A stretch of DNA of 64,000 bases from Nonomuraea africana (GTDB lineage Bacteria; Actinomycetota; Actinomycetes; Streptosporangiales; Streptosporangiaceae). Of the stretch, positions 54,516-64,000 are shown one piece after another. Where the stretch lies: NCBI RefSeq assembly GCF_014873535.1, contig NZ_JADBEF010000001.1:3844001-3908000 (forward strand). Direction: 5' to 3'. The translations under genes and the position numbers were made by a program. The notes beneath the pieces are model-generated. The model did no database searches. It saw nothing but the letters and a program-made list of their open reading frames with translations, and was not told the DNA's origin. Position 1 is the stretch's first letter. Each line of letters begins with the position of its first letter.

Positions 54516-55655
54516 ATGCGTACCCAGGTAGCGATCATCGGCGCCGGCCCCGCGGGCCTGCTGCTGTCCCATCTGCTGGAGCGGCGCGGCATCGACGCGG
54601 TGGTGCTGGAGAGCCGAGACAGGGCCTACTGCGAGCAGCGCCAGCGCGCGGGCATGCTGGAGCAGGGCACGGTCGACGTGCTGAGGGCCTGCGGCGCGGG
54701 CGCCAGGCTCGACCGCGAGGGCCTCACCCACCACGGGCTCGAGCTGCGCTTCGGCGGGCGGGGGCACCGGATCCCGCTCAGCGAGCTCACCGGCGGCAAG
54801 ACCGTGACGATCTACGCGCAGACCGAGATCGTCAAGGACCTCATCGCGCTCGCGCCCGAGGGCAGGATCCGGTTCGGGGCCGAGGTCGTCGAGGTCGACG
54901 CCAGCACACCGCGCGTGACCTACCGCGAGAACGGCCGGCTGCACACTCTCGACTGCGACCTGATCGCCGGGTGTGACGGCTTCCACGGCGTCTCGCGCGC
55001 CGCCGTGCCGAACGCGACGGTCCACGAGCGCGAGTACCCGTACGCGTGGCTCGGCGTGCTGGCCGACGTGCCGCCCTCGACCGAGGAGCTGATCTACTGC
55101 CACCACGAGCGCGGCTTCGCCCTGCACAGCCTGCGCTCCCCCGAGGTCAGCCGCCTCTACCTGCAGGTCTCCCCCACCGACGAGCTGGCCGCGTGGCCCG
55201 ACGAGCGGATCTGGGCGGAGCTGCGCACGCGGCTGGCCACCGGCGACGGCTGGACGCTCAAGGACGGCCCGATCAGGGAGAAGGCCATCACCCCGATGCG
55301 CAGCTTCGTCACCGAGCCGATGAGGCACGAGCGGCTCTTCCTGGCGGGCGACGCCGCGCACATCGTCCCGCCGACCGGCGCCAAGGGGCTCAACCTGGCC
55401 GTCTCCGACGTCACCGCGCTGGCGGCGGCGATCGCCGACGGCGGGCTCGACGGCTACTCGGAGTCGCGGCTGCGGCAGGTGTGGCGGGCCGAGCACTTCT
55501 CCTACTGGATGACCACCCTGCTGCACACCGACCACTCCGCCGACGCCTTCGCCAGGCGCCTGCAGCTGTCCCATCTCGACTACGTGGTCTCCTCCACGGC
55601 GGCCGCCACCACTCTCGCGGAGAACTACGTAGGCTTCGCCTATGACGGCCGCTGA
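54516..55655 (+). CDS. pobA: 4-hydroxybenzoate 3-monooxygenase
   Basis: A 379-residue flavoprotein hydroxylase converting 4-hydroxybenzoate to protocatechuate with NAD(P)H and O2. FAD-binding GAGPAGLLLSHLLERRG near residue 9; CDGFHGVSRAAVP near 157 (DG motif); GDAAHIVPPTGAKGLNLAVS near 284 (second FAD motif). CEQRQRAGMLEQGTVDVL near 44 and SYWMTTLLHTD near 336 are PobA-typical. Length is near the 390-394 usual. Its stop lies within the following AraC gene (14-nt overlap). Confidence 0.93.
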   Translation: MRTQVAIIGAGPAGLLLSHLLERRGIDAVVLESRDRAYCEQRQRAGMLEQGTVDVLRACGAGARLDREGLTHHGLELRFGGRGHRIPLSELTGGKTVTIYAQTEIVKDLIALAPEGRIRFGAEVVEVDASTPRVTYRENGRLHTLDCDLIAGCDGFHGVSRAAVPNATVHEREYPYAWLGVLADVPPSTEELIYCHHERGFALHSLRSPEVSRLYLQVSPTDELAAWPDERIWAELRTRLATGDGWTLKDGPIREKAITPMRSFVTEPMRHERLFLAGDAAHIVPPTGAKGLNLAVSDVTALAAAIADGGLDGYSESRLRQVWRAEHFSYWMTTLLHTDHSADAFARRLQLSHLDYVVSSTAAATTLAENYVGFAYDGR

Positions 55656-56114
55656 CCTGCTGCCCCATCTGCGCCGCGCCCGCGACCTGGCCGATCGCCG
55701 CTACGGCGAGCCGCTCGACCTCGACGCGCTGGCCGGCGCCGCGGGCTGCTCGCGCTTCCACTTCGCCCGCTCCTTCAAGCGGGTGTACGGCGAGACGCCC
55801 GCCCGCTATCTGACCTCCCGCCGCATCGAACGGGCCAAGGACCTGCTGCGCGCCACCAATCTCAACGTCACCGAGATCTGCGTCATGGTGGGCTTCTCCA
55901 GCCTCGGCTCGTTCAGCTCCCGCTTCACCGCCCTGGTCGGCAGGTCGCCGAGCGCCTTCAGGGAGGAGTCCGTACGGCAGGGCGGCCCGCCCCCGATCCC
56001 CGGCTGCTTCGTGCTGATGTGCACCCGCCCGCCGTTCGAGCAATCTCGAAGAAGCGGGCCCGCGGGACCGACCCCTACTGTCGGTGAGGAGGACGACGAC
56101 AGAGGAGCAGTGTC

Positions 56115-56118
<4 letters not shown>
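55642..56118 (+). CDS. AraC-type DNA-binding protein
   Basis: A 158-residue protein with two helix-turn-helix motifs of the AraC family in its first 110 residues: LDLDALAGAAGCSRFHFARS, then LNVTEICVMVGFSSLGSFSS, plus FTALVGRSPSAFRE. There is no large ligand domain; the 40-residue tail ends acidic. It overlaps pobA by 14 nt and the next VOC gene by 4 nt. AraC-VOC pairs are common in actinomycetes, so it may regulate the VOC gene rather than pobA. Confidence 0.88.
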
Positions 56119-56518
<400 letters not shown>

Positions 56519-56522
<4 letters not shown>

Positions 56523-57415
56523 CCGAGCAGGCCCTTGAGGAAGGTCCTGGTGCGCTCCCTCTCGGCGAACTCCGCCGCCACGAAGTCGGTGACCCCGGCC
56601 TTGGCCAGGCCGTCGATCTGGGCGCGCACGGCCTCCTCGTCGCCCACGATCGCCACGTCGCCGGGCGTGGCCGCGCCCTCCCTGTCCAGCATCGCCCGGT
56701 AGGAGGGCAGCTGGCCGTACACGGAGAAAACCTCGGCGGCCCGCGCCCTGGCGGCGGCCGGATCGTCGGTGACGCAGACCGGCAGCGCGCAGACCACGCG
56801 CGGCGCGGGACGGCCGGCCCCGTGCGCGGCCCCGGTGATCGCGGGCACGACGTGCTCGGCCACCGTCTTCGGCCCTGTCATCCACAGCACGGTGCCGTCG
56901 GCGACCGCGCCCGCCAGGGCCAGCATGCGGGGGGCGAGGGCGGCGATCAGCACGGGCAGGCCGGTGCCGGGGGTGCTGAGCTTGATGTTGGCCTTGAGCG
57001 TCTCGCCGCTGACCTCCGCCTTCTCGCCGCGGGCGAGAGGGAGCAGGATGTCGAGGTACTCCTTCATGTGCCGGGCGGGATGCGAGAAGTCGTAGCCGAA
57101 CATGTGCTCGATGACGATCTGGTGCGACAGGCCGATGCCGAGCGCGAGGCGGCCGCCGAGGGCGGCGTTGGCGGTCAGCGCCTGCTGGGCGAGGGCGGCG
57201 GGATGGCGGGGGTAGGTGGGCACGACTGCGGTGCCGAGCTCGATGCCGGGTGTCTGGCCGCCCGCGACTGCCAGCGCGGTGATCGCGTCCAGGCCGAAGA
57301 CGTGGGACAGCCAGGCCGAGGCGAACCCGTCGTCGGCGGCTTGGGCGATGGCCTCCCGCAGACCGCCGATCGGGTCGGGGCCCTGGGGCTCGTTGAGGAG
57401 CAGTCCTACTCGCAT
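56519..57415 (-). CDS. LLM-class F420-dependent oxidoreductase
   Basis: A 298-residue luciferase-like monooxygenase fold protein. Seen: MRVGLLLNEPQGPDPIGGL, ASAWLSHVFGLDAIT, GTAVVPTYPRHPAALAQQA, GRLALGIGLSHQ and GDVAIVGDEEAVRAQIDGLA. Actinobacterial members usually use coenzyme F420; this is known of the family rather than shown here. The gene is monocistronic, convergent with the VOC gene and divergent from pgm. Confidence 0.87.
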
Positions 57416-57521
57416 CGCAACCGAACTCCATTCTGTTTGGCTGCGGCGAGTCTAACCCGCCGGACGCCGTCGGCCGCGTCCGCCACGGCTTCGGTCAGGC
57501 TCAATCTGTAGAGTGGATCTC

Positions 57522-59129
<1,608 letters not shown>

Positions 59130-59148
59130 CCCCCTGCCGTAGCGGAGG

Positions 59149-59814
59149 TCAGTGGATGGCGGAGCGGGAGAGGTCGGCGCGGCGGGCGGCCGAGACACCG
59201 TCGCGGTAGCCGCCACCGCTCATCCTCGGCACGCTGCGCCGGATCTTCGGGTAGACCTCGGCGACCGCCTGCTCCACCTCCGCCTTGCGGTCGGCCAGCA
59301 CCAGCGCGGTCCCCGGCGCGCCCGACGCCGCCGCCTTCGACTCGGCCGCCGTCAGCAGCCGGTAGATCTCGTCGGTGAAGCCGAGCATCCACGACCGCCG
59401 GTAGGCCCGCGCCCCTTCGGGCGGCACGGGCACCCGGGCCAGGCCCGAGGCCATCTGCAGCAGCAGCGACGTGGCCAGCAGGTCGGCCCGCTCCAGGTCG
59501 GCGGCGAAGCCGAAGACGTGCACCCGCTGCCCGCCGTCCCCCTTGCCGATCAGCACGGGACGGCAGCGCAGGGCGTCGGCGACCAGGTACACCAGCCGCG
59601 CCTTCTCCCGCGCCCACGGGTCGCCCACGGTGACGACCCGGTTGCCCGGCCCGCGCGGTGACGGCTCGGCGACGGCCGAGATGCCGTACTTGGCCATCAA
59701 CGCCGTCGCCGCGGCCATGAACGTCTCGCGCTCGTGCTCGTTGTCGGTGCCCTCGGCCTTGGCCAGCAGCTTCCGCACCCTGTCGAGGGTGCGGCTCATC
59801 CCCGGGTCGCTCAC
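59149..59814 (-). CDS. DUF2786 domain protein
   Basis: A 221-residue protein. The N-terminal DUF2786 motif is RTLDRVRKLLAKAEGTDNEH then TALMAKYGI (about residues 8-45). A second domain follows with VHVFGFAADLERADLLATSL (about 98-117), typical of the region that accompanies DUF2786, and WMLGFTDEIYRLL. Function unknown. The GTG at 59814 overlaps the DUF2637 stop by 4 nt, so the pair is coupled; ATG at 59799 is the alternative. The two proteins likely act together, but no activity can be assigned. Confidence 0.82.
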   Translation of the reverse strand: MSDPGMSRTLDRVRKLLAKAEGTDNEHERETFMAAATALMAKYGISAVAEPSPRGPGNRVVTVGDPWAREKARLVYLVADALRCRPVLIGKGDGGQRVHVFGFAADLERADLLATSLLLQMASGLARVPVPPEGARAYRRSWMLGFTDEIYRLLTAAESKAAASGAPGTALVLADRKAEVEQAVAEVYPKIRRSVPRMSGGGYRDGVSAARRADLSRSAIH

Positions 59815-61058
59815 CCGGTGAGGATACGGTCGCCGTCCGCGATGATGGGGAAGGTACCGGTGTCGACGATGCCGTGTTCCTGGTAGAGGGCCTCGATCAG
59901 CGCGTGCGCCTGCGGCTCGAGCTTCCACAGCGCGCGGTACTCCCTCGCCGTCGCCAGCGAGATGCCGATCTCCTGGGCGATGTCGACCGTGCGGGGCACG
60001 ATCCGCTTGGCGATCTGCCGGTCCCAGTACTCGCGGGCGGCCCGCATCAGCGCGGCGCGCTGGGCGGTGTCCATGACCTGCGGGGTGGTGTCGAGGACCG
60101 CGATGTCCTCGTCCTCGTCCTCCACCAGGCGGGCCAGCGCGGGCGGCAGGGCCGGCCTGGCGGGCACGTGGTGGTGGTCGGTGGCGAGCTGGTCTTGAGT
60201 GTCCCACGGCACGCGCGGGTCGGCGTCGATCAGCTTGGCGGTGTTGTAGAGCGCGCCGATCTGCTGCAGCAGCGCCTCCTGGCGGGCCGGGTCGACGGCC
60301 AGGCCGGTGTGCTCGACCGCCTGGTCCATCGCCCGGTCGAGGCGCGCCATCGCCACGCGCAGCTTGCGCTCGGAGGCGCCCTGCTCGCGCAGCGACCTGG
60401 CCTTCTTGGCGGCCAGTGCGACGCGGGTGAGCCTGCGGTGCGCGTCGACCTCGCTGGCCGTACGGTCGGACACCTCGGCCAGCCCCATCCGCACCAGCAC
60501 CCGCTCGGGCGTGAAGCGCCAGTTGATGCGGCCGGTGCCGCGGATGCGGTGCCGTTCGATCGCCATGCCGCGCTCCCACAGCCAGGCGGCCACCAGCGGC
60601 GCGGCGAGCCTGAAGATCGCCTCGGCGAGGCTGCGCGCGTCCATGCTGGACAGCACCGCCGTCAGGCAGGTCAGCGCCCAGACGGCGATGCCGTCGATGC
60701 CGGCCGAGAAGTTCTCCCGCATGTTGCGCCGCGCCCGCACCGCCGAGGTGACGATCGCGACCTCGATGAAGGCGAACAGCAGCAGCCGCAGCGGGCCGTC
60801 GAGGCCCAGCACGTCGCCGGAGAAGCGCCACATGCCCTGCGCGGAGACTCCGGTGGCGATGGAGGCGGCGACGATCGTAAGGATGTCCTCGATCGGACGA
60901 GGAGCCACGACCTGCAGGTAGAAGCGCGTGCAGGCGCGGAGTGCGACGCGCAGGACGAGGAAGGCAAGCGCCAGGGCGATCAGGGCCAGCAGGCAGATGA
61001 ACGCCGTGCCGACCGGGTGCTCCGACGCGAAAGTGGCGGCTTGCTCGAAGAGAGGCAT
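59811..61058 (-). CDS. DUF2637 family membrane protein with C-terminal helix-turn-helix
   Basis: A 415-residue protein with five hydrophobic segments in the first 160 residues (about 16-40, 58-78, 88-109, 122-140, 148-164). A long charged cytoplasmic part follows and ends in a helix-turn-helix-like DIAQEIGISLATAREYRALW (about 363-382). DUF2637 proteins occur on actinobacterial conjugative elements (Spd-like) and on chromosomes. There is no other mobility gene here. The ATG at 61058 is unambiguous. The upstream region carries a nested inverted repeat, suggesting tight regulation, perhaps by its own helix-turn-helix. Confidence 0.8.
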   Translation of the reverse strand: MPLFEQAATFASEHPVGTAFICLLALIALALAFLVLRVALRACTRFYLQVVAPRPIEDILTIVAASIATGVSAQGMWRFSGDVLGLDGPLRLLLFAFIEVAIVTSAVRARRNMRENFSAGIDGIAVWALTCLTAVLSSMDARSLAEAIFRLAAPLVAAWLWERGMAIERHRIRGTGRINWRFTPERVLVRMGLAEVSDRTASEVDAHRRLTRVALAAKKARSLREQGASERKLRVAMARLDRAMDQAVEHTGLAVDPARQEALLQQIGALYNTAKLIDADPRVPWDTQDQLATDHHHVPARPALPPALARLVEDEDEDIAVLDTTPQVMDTAQRAALMRAAREYWDRQIAKRIVPRTVDIAQEIGISLATAREYRALWKLEPQAHALIEALYQEHGIVDTGTFPIIADGDRILTG

Positions 61059-61084
61059 CAGTCACTTTCCGTCAGTCTTGATGT

Positions 61085-61124
61085 CCGACTGTATATCAAC
61101 GAGATCGTTGAGATTATCAGTCGG
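61085..61124. promoter_or_regulatory. Nested inverted repeat upstream of the DUF2637 gene
   Basis: CAACGAGATCGTTG (61097-61110) is an inverted repeat with CAACGA/TCGTTG arms. It is enclosed by CCGACTG (61085-61091) and CAGTCGG (61118-61124), with nearly the same centre of symmetry. The block lies 27 nt before the start codon and is clearly more A/T-rich than its surroundings. TATACA on the minus strand overlaps it as a possible -10, so a repressor bound here could block transcription. Confidence 0.6.
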
Positions 61125-61190
61125 GCATACCTCCCTTTGGTCGGATCATCAAACTGATGGCTGGAGAAATCAGCCGGCCGGCGGCGCTCC

Positions 61191-61466
61191 TCAGGACTGG
61201 GCGGCTTGGTGCAGCGCCCTCCAGGCGGCGTGCCTGTCGTCGACGTCCGACCACCACGGGTGGCGGTTGATCTCCTCCACCAGGCGGAGGCGGTCGGACC
61301 TGGCCTCCACCAGTTCGGCCTGCCGTTCCACGTCGAACTCGACCTTCCCCTCGAGGACGGCGACGTTGGACGGCAGGGCGGCGGAGATCTCGGCGCAGCG
61401 GGCGTCTATGACGTTGAAGGCTCTCTTGAGCTCGAGCAGATCGGTCGGCGGTTCGAAGTCGGCCAT
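61191..61466 (-). CDS. Small hypothetical helical protein
   Basis: A 91-residue, charged, probably helical protein (DLLELKRAFNVIDARCAEIS; RQAELVEARSDRLRLVEEIN; HPWWSDVDDRHAAWRALHQA). I do not recognise a family. G/C-ending codons are used throughout, and GGGGGAA precedes the ATG at 61466. It is 130 bp upstream, on the same strand, of the DUF2637 operon and separated from it by the inverted repeat. Confidence 0.65.
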   Translation of the reverse strand: MADFEPPTDLLELKRAFNVIDARCAEISAALPSNVAVLEGKVEFDVERQAELVEARSDRLRLVEEINRHPWWSDVDDRHAAWRALHQAAQS

Positions 61467-61612
61467 CGTTCCCCCAGGTCGGCGCGGTGATGAGCCGATA
61501 CTAGGACGGGCCGTGAGCGGGGCAGGTGACCGCCCCGCCGCGCCGCCGACAACCCTTTTGCCATAGGGCTTCTGGCTCGAACCGAATACGGCCGTTCGAC
61601 ACCATTGGCCGC

Positions 61613-61858
61613 TCATTCGGAGATCTTGTTGACCAGCCTGATCCAGAAGGCCGTCAGCTCCTGGCCGGTGTAGCGCCGGAAGTGGATGCGCTCGTGGCCC
61701 CGGTAGACGGCGACCTCGGTCAGGGGCGCGCCCTCCTCGTCGAAGGAGGTGTACAGGCTCGTCCAGTCGTCGTCGCCCGGCTGCCACTCGGGGAAGGCCA
61801 GGGCGGCGGCTCGGTCGCGCAGCGCGCTCAGCCACCGCTCCTCTCCCGGCGTGTCCAT
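61613..61858 (-). CDS. Small hypothetical protein
   Basis: An 81-residue acidic protein with aromatic-rich segments (LAFPEWQPGDDDWTSLYTSF; VAVYRGHERIHFRRYTGQEL). It shows no signal peptide or membrane segment. ATG at 61858 follows GTGGAG at short spacing. The pattern of tryptophans is reminiscent of small nucleic-acid or cold-shock-region proteins, but I cannot assign a family. It lies 146 bp upstream of the 61191-61466 gene, on the same strand. Confidence 0.55.
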   Translation of the reverse strand: MDTPGEERWLSALRDRAAALAFPEWQPGDDDWTSLYTSFDEEGAPLTEVAVYRGHERIHFRRYTGQELTAFWIRLVNKISE

Positions 61859-61944
61859 ACTCCACGGTGACAGCCAGGACACCAAGGGTGGGCAAAACCA
61901 TCCTCATGACGAGAAAGCCGGCGGCAGGCGGGTAGGGGAGCCCC

Positions 61945-62103
61945 ATGTCGCAACAGGAACCTGAGGAAGAGCCGGACTTCGCGGAGGAGTTCACCCCCTC
62001 CCCCTCCGACCCGGCCAACCAGCCGGAGGAGGATCCCGACGAGGAGGTGTACGGAGCCGCCGAAGGGTACGACAGGCCAACCGATCTTCCACCGTCAGGA
62101 TGA
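61945..62103 (+). CDS. Small acidic hypothetical protein (52 residues)
   Basis: A 52-residue reading frame with GGGGAG upstream of ATG 61945. The product is highly acidic and proline-rich (EPEEEPDFAEEFTPSPSD; NQPEEDPDEEVYGA), with no hydrophobic segment, so it is probably disordered. Codon bias is mixed near the 3' end (CCA, ACC, CTT). It ends 59 nt before the second P450. A real small protein is plausible but unproven. Confidence 0.5.
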   Translation: MSQQEPEEEPDFAEEFTPSPSDPANQPEEDPDEEVYGAAEGYDRPTDLPPSG

Positions 62104-62162
62104 GTCGCATCTCATCCCAGGGGATCACATAACCGGCACCCCCTCCCCCTACGCTGAAGGTC

Positions 62163-63338
62163 GTGTCTGAAAACGAGTTTCCGCTCGTGCAGTTCATGCG
62201 CGAGGGCTTCGACCCCGTGGCCGAGCTCGCCCGGATCCGCACGGAGCAGCCGGTCTTCCCCATGCAGATCCCCGGCGGGCAGACTGTGTGGCTGGCCACC
62301 CGCTACGAGGACGTGCGGGCCGTCCTCGGCGACACCGGACGATTCAGCAACGACTTCGGCAACGTGACCGGCATGGGCGCCACGCAGGACGACCCGGGCG
62401 GCCTCGGCTTCCGCGACCCGCCCGAGCACACCAGGCTGCGGCGCTACCTGACCCCCGAGTTCACCATGCGGCGGCTGCGCAGGCTGGAGCCGCGCATCGA
62501 GGCCATCGTCGAGGAGCACCTCGACGCGATGGAGCGCAAGGGCTCGCCCGTCGACCTGGTCGAGGCGTTCGCGCTGCCGATCCCCTCACTGGTGGTGTGC
62601 GAGCTGCTCGGCGTGCCGTACGAGGAGCGGGCCGACTTCCTCCGGCTCAGCACCGACAGGTTCGACTTCTCCGCGGGCCCCGAGGCCTCGCTGGACGCGG
62701 TGAACGAGTCGATGGCCTACCTCACCGAGCTGGCCGTCAGAGAGCGCAAGAACCCCGGCGACGGCCTGCTGGGCCAGCTGGTGCGCGACTACGGCGACGA
62801 GATCTCCGACAAGGAGCTGGCCGGGTTCGCCGACGGGCTGCTGACCGGCGGTCACGACACCAGCACCAGCATGCTCGCGCTGGGCACGCTGTGGCTGCTG
62901 GAGAACCCCGACGAGCTGGCGAAGGTCCGCGAGGGCGGCGAGCACGTCACCAGAGTGGTGGAGGAGCTGCTGCGCTACCTGACCGTGGTGCAGGTGGCCT
63001 TCCCCCGCTTCGCCCGCGAGGACCTCGATCTAGCCGGGCAGCGCATCGCCAAGGGCGAGATGGTGCTGTGCTCGCTCACCGCGGCCAACCGCGACCCCGC
63101 GCTCGGCCCCGACATGGACAGCGTGAACCCGCTCCGCGACGTGCCCTCCCACCTGGCCTTCGGGCACGGGGTCCACCGCTGCATCGGCGCGCCCCTCGCG
63201 CAGATGGAGATGCGGATCGCCTACCCCGCGCTGCTGCGGCGCTTCCCCTCGCTCAGGCTGGCCGTGCCGTACGACGAGGTGCCCTTCAGGGAGCTGGCGA
63301 TCGTCTACGGCGTGAAGGAGCTCCAGGTCGCCTTCTAG
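62163..63338 (+). CDS. Cytochrome P450
   Basis: A 391-residue class I-type bacterial P450. I-helix LLTGGHDTSTSML near residue 230, ExxR in RVVEELLRY near 268-276, haem loop FGHGVHRCIGAPLAQME near 335 with the Cys ligand. It is only distantly similar to the P450 at 4382. GTG start at 62163. No redox partner gene is visible nearby. The substrate is unknown; such enzymes oxidise fatty acids, terpenoids or polyketides in actinomycetes. Confidence 0.93.
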   Translation: MSENEFPLVQFMREGFDPVAELARIRTEQPVFPMQIPGGQTVWLATRYEDVRAVLGDTGRFSNDFGNVTGMGATQDDPGGLGFRDPPEHTRLRRYLTPEFTMRRLRRLEPRIEAIVEEHLDAMERKGSPVDLVEAFALPIPSLVVCELLGVPYEERADFLRLSTDRFDFSAGPEASLDAVNESMAYLTELAVRERKNPGDGLLGQLVRDYGDEISDKELAGFADGLLTGGHDTSTSMLALGTLWLLENPDELAKVREGGEHVTRVVEELLRYLTVVQVAFPRFAREDLDLAGQRIAKGEMVLCSLTAANRDPALGPDMDSVNPLRDVPSHLAFGHGVHRCIGAPLAQMEMRIAYPALLRRFPSLRLAVPYDEVPFRELAIVYGVKELQVAF

Positions 63339-63418
63339 GTCAGGATCAGCAGCGTCACCACGGCGACCGCGACCACGCCGAGCGTCATCACCACCACGGT
63401 GGCCAGCAGCACTCGCAC
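63335..63418 (-). CDS. Possible 27-residue transmembrane peptide
   Basis: A GTG-initiated frame of 27 codons encodes an almost purely hydrophobic helix (VLLATVVVMTLGVVAVAVVT, then LLILT). Its TAG stop shares CTAG with the P450 stop on the other strand. There is no good ribosome site, and an in-frame stop lies two codons upstream. Actinobacteria do encode such minimal membrane peptides, but this one is only a possibility. Confidence 0.3.
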   Translation of the reverse strand: MRVLLATVVVMTLGVVAVAVVTLLILT

Positions 63419-63472
63419 GTTCAAGACTTGGCCACTCCCCGCATGGCATGTCAAGGCGTAGCGTCAGTGATG

Positions 63473-64000
63473 TGCCAGCAATCGATCTGAGCGGGATCAG
63501 GGCCGTCGTGTTCGACACCGACGGCGTCGTCACGGACACCGCCCGTGTCCACGCCGCCGCGTGGAAGAGCGTGCTCGACCCCTTCCTGCGCGGGCGTTCG
63601 GAGCCGTTCGACGTGCGCGAGGACTACCTCTGCCACGTCGACGGCCGCACGCGCCTCGACGGGGCGCGCACCTTCCTCGCCTCCAGGGGCCTCAGCCCCA
63701 CCGAGGAGGAGGTGGCCGCCCTCGGCGCGGCCAAGGACCGCGTCTTCGTGGAACAGATCGAGCGGTACGGCGTGGCCGCCTTCCCCGCCGCCGTCCGGCT
63801 CCTGCACGAGCTGCGGCACCGGGGCTGCCGCACCGCCGCGGTCTCCGCCAGCACGCACTGCCACAAGGTGGTGACGGCGGCCGGCCTCATGCACCTGTTC
63901 GACGTGGTGGTCGACGGCCGCCACGACCAGCCGGGCCCCGCCTCCTTCGAGGAGGGCGCCGCCCTGCTGGGGGTGCCGCCTGCGGAGGTCGCGGTGGTGG
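63473..64000 (+). CDS. HAD-superfamily hydrolase, beta-phosphoglucomutase-like (cut by window edge)
   Basis: The first 176 codons of a HAD enzyme; the right edge truncates it. Motif I is AVVFDTDGVVTDTARVHAAA with the nucleophile Asp and the second Asp (residues about 11-30). Motif II Ser/Thr lies in CRTAAVSASTHCHKVV. PFDVREDYLCHVDGRTRLDG resembles beta-phosphoglucomutase-type proteins that in actinobacteria pair with GH65 disaccharide phosphorylases. I would expect such a gene beyond the window, but that is inference. GTG start at 63473. Confidence 0.85.

Noticed and set aside
59811..61058. Integrated plasmid or conjugative element suggested by the DUF2637 protein
   Set aside because: No integrase, replication, transfer or attachment-site sequence is visible nearby; the surrounding genes look chromosomal.

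Overview
The window is a gene-dense stretch (about 70% G+C by eye) from an actinomycete. GTG starts are common, many genes overlap by 4 nt (ATGA/GTGA), and F420-dependent, PIM-lipid and Tat-exported proteins are present. I infer a filamentous actinobacterium, probably near Streptosporangiaceae, but the sequence alone does not prove that. I saw no rRNA, tRNA, CRISPR array, transposase or phage gene.

The backbone is a minus-strand housekeeping series whose order, recalled from Mycobacterium, is conserved across actinobacteria. From left to right: alaS (cut by the left edge), two small membrane proteins, a VOC protein, rarA and DUF2231; then aspS-hisS-MBL hydrolase; rel; apt; secF-secD-yajC; ruvB-ruvA-ruvC; yebC-pdxT; pdxS; a PIM-lipid operon (LemA-like, pimA, acyltransferase, pgsA); a HIT protein; and thrS. 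Together these cover tRNA charging, Holliday-junction processing, the stringent response, Sec export, PLP synthesis and phosphatidylinositol mannoside assembly.

Accessory blocks interrupt the backbone. They are: a P450 followed by an internally deleted P450 relic (4.4-5.7 kb); two membrane-anchored cyclophilins; a secreted GH27/GH101-like glycosidase pair plus an Eis-like acetyltransferase between ruvC and yebC (21.6-28.2 kb); PhoD plus an EEP-fold hydrolase splitting pdxS from pdxT (29.7-32.5 kb); and a plus-strand block (38.2-44.9 kb) with an EF-G-like GTPase, a secreted GHL10-type protein, two broken genes and a phosphatase-like polytopic membrane protein.

To the right of thrS the content is accessory: GH25 lysozyme, GT4 glycosyltransferase and sulfotransferase; an aromatic-acid block (CoA-transferase subunits, IclR, PobA, AraC, VOC); an LLM oxidoreductase; phosphoglucomutase; a DUF2637/DUF2786 pair behind a nested inverted repeat; small hypothetical genes; a second P450; and a HAD phosphatase cut by the right edge.

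Intergenic DNA holds GC-rich hairpins, several of them clear terminators, short tandem repeats (18, 15 and 23 bp) and a recurring hairpin with core CTCTCC-n-GAGAG. The most unusual signals are the SecD pentapeptide repeat, the hairpin family, the relic genes, the glycosidase island and the DUF2637/DUF2786 operon.
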